Source of the DNA: Naegleria lovaniensis
Taxonomy: Eukaryota > Heterolobosea > Eutetramitea > Acrasida > Naegleriidae
DNA: 64,000 nucleotides
Direction: 5' to 3'
Assembly (NCBI RefSeq): GCF_003324165.1
Contig: NW_025407844.1
Location: 372,001 to 436,000 of the forward strand
The translations under genes were made by a program, and so were the position numbers. The notes under the pieces were generated by a model that had not been told where the DNA came from, searched no databases, and worked only from the letters and a program-made list of their open reading frames with translations. The first letter of the stretch is position 1, and each line of letters starts with the position of its first letter. Shown here in pieces: positions 61,601-64,000 of this stretch.

Positions 61601-62381
61601 CATCAATTGTACAATCGAGTTCAATAAATCGCTTATGAACTTCATATAATCCTTGAATCATTTCAGTTGTTCTATTTGGCAGAACTTCCTTAATGCTTTC
61701 CCAATCATTCTTATATTGATGAAAAGCAACAAGAAATGATGTTAATTCTTCTTGTGACCAAGGTGGGCCAAACAAGTATGATACTTGTTGCGATGGATCT
61801 TGTCCGTCGTCATGTAAATACATGATGACATCATTTCCTTCGTCTGTTGTTGATGATGACGCTATTGGTCCAGGACTGAAATGTTTCTTTGGAGTTTTCT
61901 TTCGTGTACTTCTTCTTGGTGAATGAGCTGGTTCAGATTCTTCAAACTCCATGATTGACGTATTGTTATTTCGAGTCGACAAGTTGGTCAAATGAACCGC
62001 TGGTACAATATTTGAAATTGTGTCCAACAGAGACTTATCGGAAGCAATGGTTTTAATAGGTTGTTGTGGATGGGTGGGGAGAGGTGAGGCTTCTTCTGAA
62101 GTTTGGGATGATAAATCTCCAGTACCGCTACTACTTGTTGTTGCTCGTGTACTGTTGGCAATTGTTACCGATGATGATCCAAGCTCTTGGTCAAAGCAGG
62201 CTTGTGCATCTTGTTGATGCGACTGTTCAACGACCGCGCTTGTTAGAGCAAGTACTCCTAAAAGAGAGTTATCGGATTGTGTTGTTGTTGCTGATGTGGT
62301 TGATGATGATGATGAACAAGTGGCCACAAGAGGAGTGGATGATGATGCCGTTGTATCGGAAGGCTCTTGTGTTTCAAACAT
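58617..62381 (-). CDS. LIN9: ALWAYS EARLY/LIN9-like DREAM (MuvB) complex subunit
   Basis: A single exon of 1254 residues from ATG 62381. An upstream in-frame ATG at 62408 would place an E2F-like site inside the coding region, so 62381 is preferred. A SANT/Myb-type domain, GPPWSQEELTSF..AFHQYKNDWESI..LPNRTTEMIQGLY, lies near residues 200-255. The DIRP domain near 525-620 has CASEWFYPTIDFGFYDKNEF, ELKGLRVEMCKKFGKPRRLS and QERAKLELYRGFARDYYQRY. A Tudor-like stretch (NEQVLVLNPETQHVQLATIMDD) and a helical C-terminal part (ALLLHLRSCC) follow. The SANT-plus-DIRP order is that of plant ALY rather than animal LIN9, which lacks SANT. The complex controls cell-cycle genes together with E2F and Myb. Long Ser/Thr/Pro linkers account for the length. 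Confidence 0.88.
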   Translation of the reverse strand: MFETQEPSDTTASSSTPLVATCSSSSSTTSATTTQSDNSLLGVLALTSAVVEQSHQQDAQACFDQELGSSSVTIANSTRATTSSSGTGDLSSQTSEEASPLPTHPQQPIKTIASDKSLLDTISNIVPAVHLTNLSTRNNNTSIMEFEESEPAHSPRRSTRKKTPKKHFSPGPIASSSTTDEGNDVIMYLHDDGQDPSQQVSYLFGPPWSQEELTSFLVAFHQYKNDWESIKEVLPNRTTEMIQGLYEVHKRFIELDCTIDVKKLQFYEIHQDYIHNSVPHHVTRAQKTKNSAKKRTNEFSENTSPSKKKLGSPTRQRFAKSPKNSNSKTISLSTPPTTTLFQTNVKRKQKIIFEPLPAEFIESSMSGSASGEAESVATTFGSTQSSNNSSTSGNNTSLILCSTLSQEQQAPPSSPTTITVGTTTSSNSSSGGMASNAPINLQSPLSPTATSSADLSSLAILSPDSKKNYEKNKMLPIKLRKKGTHGNPLLKHVQLINGDQNDTDLIEAAQNSGVKMYKILTRKKTRAFCASEWFYPTIDFGFYDKNEFVECLSSLDEPYKNRKIFKKSELKGLRVEMCKKFGKPRRLSQAFLKQERAKLELYRGFARDYYQRYKQVYQVSQKLVMSSAHDSSGHSMVVNPNESSSMITPFTPPAVVMEPHLTMELSFVDQLPYPFKKNEQVLVLNPETQHVQLATIMDDTPISKTDYKIRFNYSKEERIVQDTDMMQIGTVSLLPVQKRELIPQQQQQHAYLNTSFSSLMIQSQSAHTRPLHTLLQDHGSMIHPQTPPRKREGTNISFLSSGNDTLMNTSLLSSSSPTQHSPFHFPTSNNLFQSPPHPTSVSMGDHGGMMAHTEVALQQTPNKKPSTSQLVSPNSHHQLFSSPLLGGASAGIGSGASAGEEHQDFIMMAGSPSQVPTITCSNLLTVSGGGHTIMSALSSPPLITPGMIDLNHASPEIIRNIAKCIVLLRKKHELVKSFKQKNDRARMLLLVAHGQEQQNSVFDRDFCIDYTKIVLDLKQVNTELETLLPLMRAYCSTPSYATTNYPINKIFSQSISKQASIISEKFGTNQMFQDIFELNREHAKEIVNTISSQILKQFPMEGSRLNIPSSFSQSAINQNFTEKIYNCIALLLHLRSCCMNPGVFKDSEIDLFIEAGLMALQDQPSANDGALREIFVALKDYFLKPQQQPQSSSSLGVQQQPQSSSSIGSNSSLLLVPPSSSIHHHHHTPQHLSSTLPLTYPTYAPPPHYHQYHH

Positions 62382-62391
62382 TTTTTTCAAA

Positions 62392-62423
62392 AAAACGCCC
62401 GCCAACACTTTTTGGCGGTTGTG
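62392..62423. promoter_or_regulatory. Paired E2F-like sites upstream of LIN9
   Basis: AAAACGCCCGCCAAC (reverse complement GTTGGCGGGCGTTTT, 62392-62406) and TTTTTGGCGGTTGTG (62409-62423) face each other within 32 bp. They lie 11-42 bp upstream of the preferred ATG. Their cores fit E2F/DP sites (TTSGCGGG). Confidence 0.5.
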
Positions 62424-62585
62424 AAAAAACCTTTAAGGATGTAGTTTGAAAAGTGAAACAAGTTCTCACTCCGGGCATCACTTGTTTATTTTCTTTCATC
62501 AAACACAGTAATACATGTTCAAATATTATTATCCTACTACCACTACTACTATTACTACTACTACTTGCACTGCACCCTACTACTA

Positions 62586-63811
62586 CTATTGAACCAAATA
62601 TTTGAATTGTTTGACAAATTCTTCAACACTACATTTAGCAGTTGCAGCTAAACCCTTCAAAGTCTCTTCATTCTCAAAGTCCTTCTTTTCCAATCGAATC
62701 ATGTATCGTTTCGCCACTTGAAAACCTTCACTGGAAACATCGACTTGACGAGTTCGAGTCTTTCCTGTTTGAGGATCTTTCAATTCATCAAAACTCAAAG
62801 GAACCATTTTCACTCCTTGAACCGTAATTAAGGCTCCATTTCCACCATTCATCAAGTATCTCACTGCACCATTACCCAAATCACGAGTATATTCACGATC
62901 AAAGGCATTGGGTGGAGCACATCTCAATTCATAACCCAAATTCTTTTCAGTGAATGCAATTTTAAGTCCTCGACGACTCATACGTTCTCTCATTTCATCT
63001 CGAACCAATCTTCCAAAGTCCAATTCAGCCAACATGATATGATCATGAGCATCGTATTTCAATGAACTACCAAAGGCTTGTTTCAATTCATCAGTACTCA
63101 TATATTCCAAGAGACCTTCTGCCAATACAATCACACCATGATCCTTCTTTCCACAATACAATCTCTTAATAATACTGGATTCAATCATGTCGCAAATTCT
63201 ACTAAAGGTTACTTGAGGTTGCTGTTGTTGAGAGGAGGATGGTAAAAATTCTTCTGGAATTAAGGTCAAATGAGAACCAGCTGATTTTCCAATACCAAGT
63301 GCTAAATGTCCAGCTTGACGACCCATAGCAATGACAATAAAGTAACGACTTGCAGTTTGAGCATCACTCATCAAATTTCGTACCACATTGGCGCCAAATT
63401 CACGTGCCGTTTCATAACCAAAAGTAGGAATTCCATATGGAAGTGGAAGATCGTTATCGATGGTTTTAGGAACATGGCAAACATGAATTTCATTATTTGC
63501 AGCCTTTGCTACACTCATACTTGAGAATGCAGTATCATCTCCTCCAATAGTTACCAATAAGGAAACATTAAACTTTTGTAATTGTTTGACCACTTTTTGT
63601 AAATCTTCTTGTTTCTTGGTTGGATTGGCACGAGAGGTTTTTAAAATACTTCCACCTTCGAAGTGAATTCTTGAAACAGCATCAATGGTCAATTCAACAA
63701 TTTTAGAATCATCTTGCAAGATGAGATTTTGAAAACCTTCCAAGAAACCTAACACACGATAACCATTGTTAATGGCTTCAATGGTAACAGAACCAATGAC
63801 ACCGTTAATAC
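62586..63811 (-). CDS. PPi-type 6-phosphofructokinase, C-terminal part (5' exon beyond window)
   Basis: The frame carries the whole fold from GINGVIGSVTIEA onward, 408 residues, ending KQFKYLVQ. Signature stretches are LLVTIGGDDTAFSS, VPKTIDNDLPLPYGIPTFGYETA, AMGRQAGHLALGIGKSAGSHLTLIPEEF, ELDFGRLVRDEM and GAVRYLMNGGNGALI. The GGDD sequence, with Asp where ATP enzymes have Gly, is the known mark of pyrophosphate-dependent enzymes. Naegleria glycolysis is known to use a PPi-dependent enzyme. The family begins ...GGPAPG|INGV, so the part before 63811 is missing. The sequence 63812-64000 looks like an intron: a GAAAAAG|GT acceptor and a repeat-bearing AT-rich stretch. The first exon should lie just past the right edge. 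The in-frame ATG at 63839 is intron sequence, not the start. Confidence 0.93.
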
Positions 63812-63864
63812 CTTTTTCGTGTTTGGAATATGTACACAAGTGGAATGTGAGAGAAGGTAATGAT

Positions 63865-63970
63865 GATGGTCATATGTACATGAATAGAGGTTGGTCGGAA
63901 TAACATGAAGTTGGATGGTCATTACATGAATAGGTTGGTCGGAATATGTACCAATTAGAATGATGGTCAT
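63865..63970. repeat. Tandem repeats in the phosphofructokinase intron
   Basis: GATGGTCAT...ACATGAATAG...GTTGGTCGGAATA occurs at 63865-63902 and, slightly shortened, at 63914-63946. A partial third copy (GATGGTCAT) starts at 63962. They lie inside the presumed intron, between the acceptor at 63812 and the window edge. Confidence 0.8.
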
Positions 63971-64000
63971 AAGGATGTATGTACATGATCATGGTATATG

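Noticed and set aside
63812-63839. ATG at 63839 as the phosphofructokinase start
   Set aside because: The codons before GINGVI do not match the family, and the boundary fits a splice acceptor. The true first exon should be outside the window.

Overview
The window is nuclear DNA of a compact, AT-rich protist genome. It most resembles Naegleria (Heterolobosea), though the species cannot be fixed from the sequence alone. The evidence is short spliceosomal introns (about 20 placed, most 70-390 bp, donors mostly GTAAGT or GTATGT, acceptors TAG/CAG/AAG), genes packed on both strands with 60-400 bp spacers, long Asn/Ser/Thr/Gln/His runs coded by trinucleotide repeats, and the gene mix: a phosphofructokinase with the GGDD signature of PPi enzymes, conventional myosin II, and flagellar or basal-body genes. 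No rRNA, tRNA, CRISPR, retroelement or DNA transposon was recognised.

Layout. 1-7.1 kb: a secreted protein cut by the left edge (-), a membrane-anchored Zn_protease-family (RimB-like) protein (+), a dual-specificity phosphatase with a CUE-like tail (-), and RRN3/TIF-IA (-). 7.4-17.5 kb: SLC13 carrier (+), microbial-type PARG (+), WDR92/DNAAF10 (-), mitochondrial F1 ATP synthase beta (-), a three-exon HAP2/GCS1-type fusogen (-), and a divergent POP5/RPP14-like gene (+). 17.8-30.5 kb: GT61-like glycosyltransferase (+), ELYS-like nucleoporin (-), a tandem pair of PQ-loop SLC66A1-like lysosomal amino-acid transporters (+), a 33-bp inverted repeat, a large low-complexity protein (+), and an antistasin-like secreted protein (-). 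30.8-44.4 kb: mitochondrial SCOT (+), myosin II heavy chain (+), a small membrane protein (-), a cyclic-nucleotide phosphodiesterase (-), and an unknown protein (-). 44.4-64 kb: a gene-poor 1.4-kb stretch, taspase-1 (+), a small membrane protein (-), a mucin-like type I membrane protein (-), a tiny two-exon RIIa-domain protein (-), an unknown two-exon protein (+), PKA catalytic subunit (-), CEP57-like (-), a small divergent ORF (+), ALWAYS EARLY/LIN9 (-), and PPi-type phosphofructokinase cut by the right edge (-).

Themes. Neighbouring genes do not form one pathway, as expected for a eukaryote. Some loci share biology: flagellum and basal body (WDR92/DNAAF10, the RIIa protein, CEP57-like), cAMP signalling (PDE, PKA-C), mitochondrial metabolism (ATP synthase beta, SCOT), and cell-cycle transcription (LIN9/ALY). 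A GC-rich core, TTGGCGG, resembling E2F sites, recurs in the AT-rich promoters of several genes, including LIN9 itself. The most noteworthy items are the HAP2-type fusogen, the hidden 66-residue RIIa gene, the phosphatase-CUE fusion, the plant-type LIN9 architecture, the TTGGCGG motif set and the 33-bp inverted repeat. Exon joins were inferred by eye from splice consensus, frame continuity and family alignment remembered from known proteins; no searches were run.
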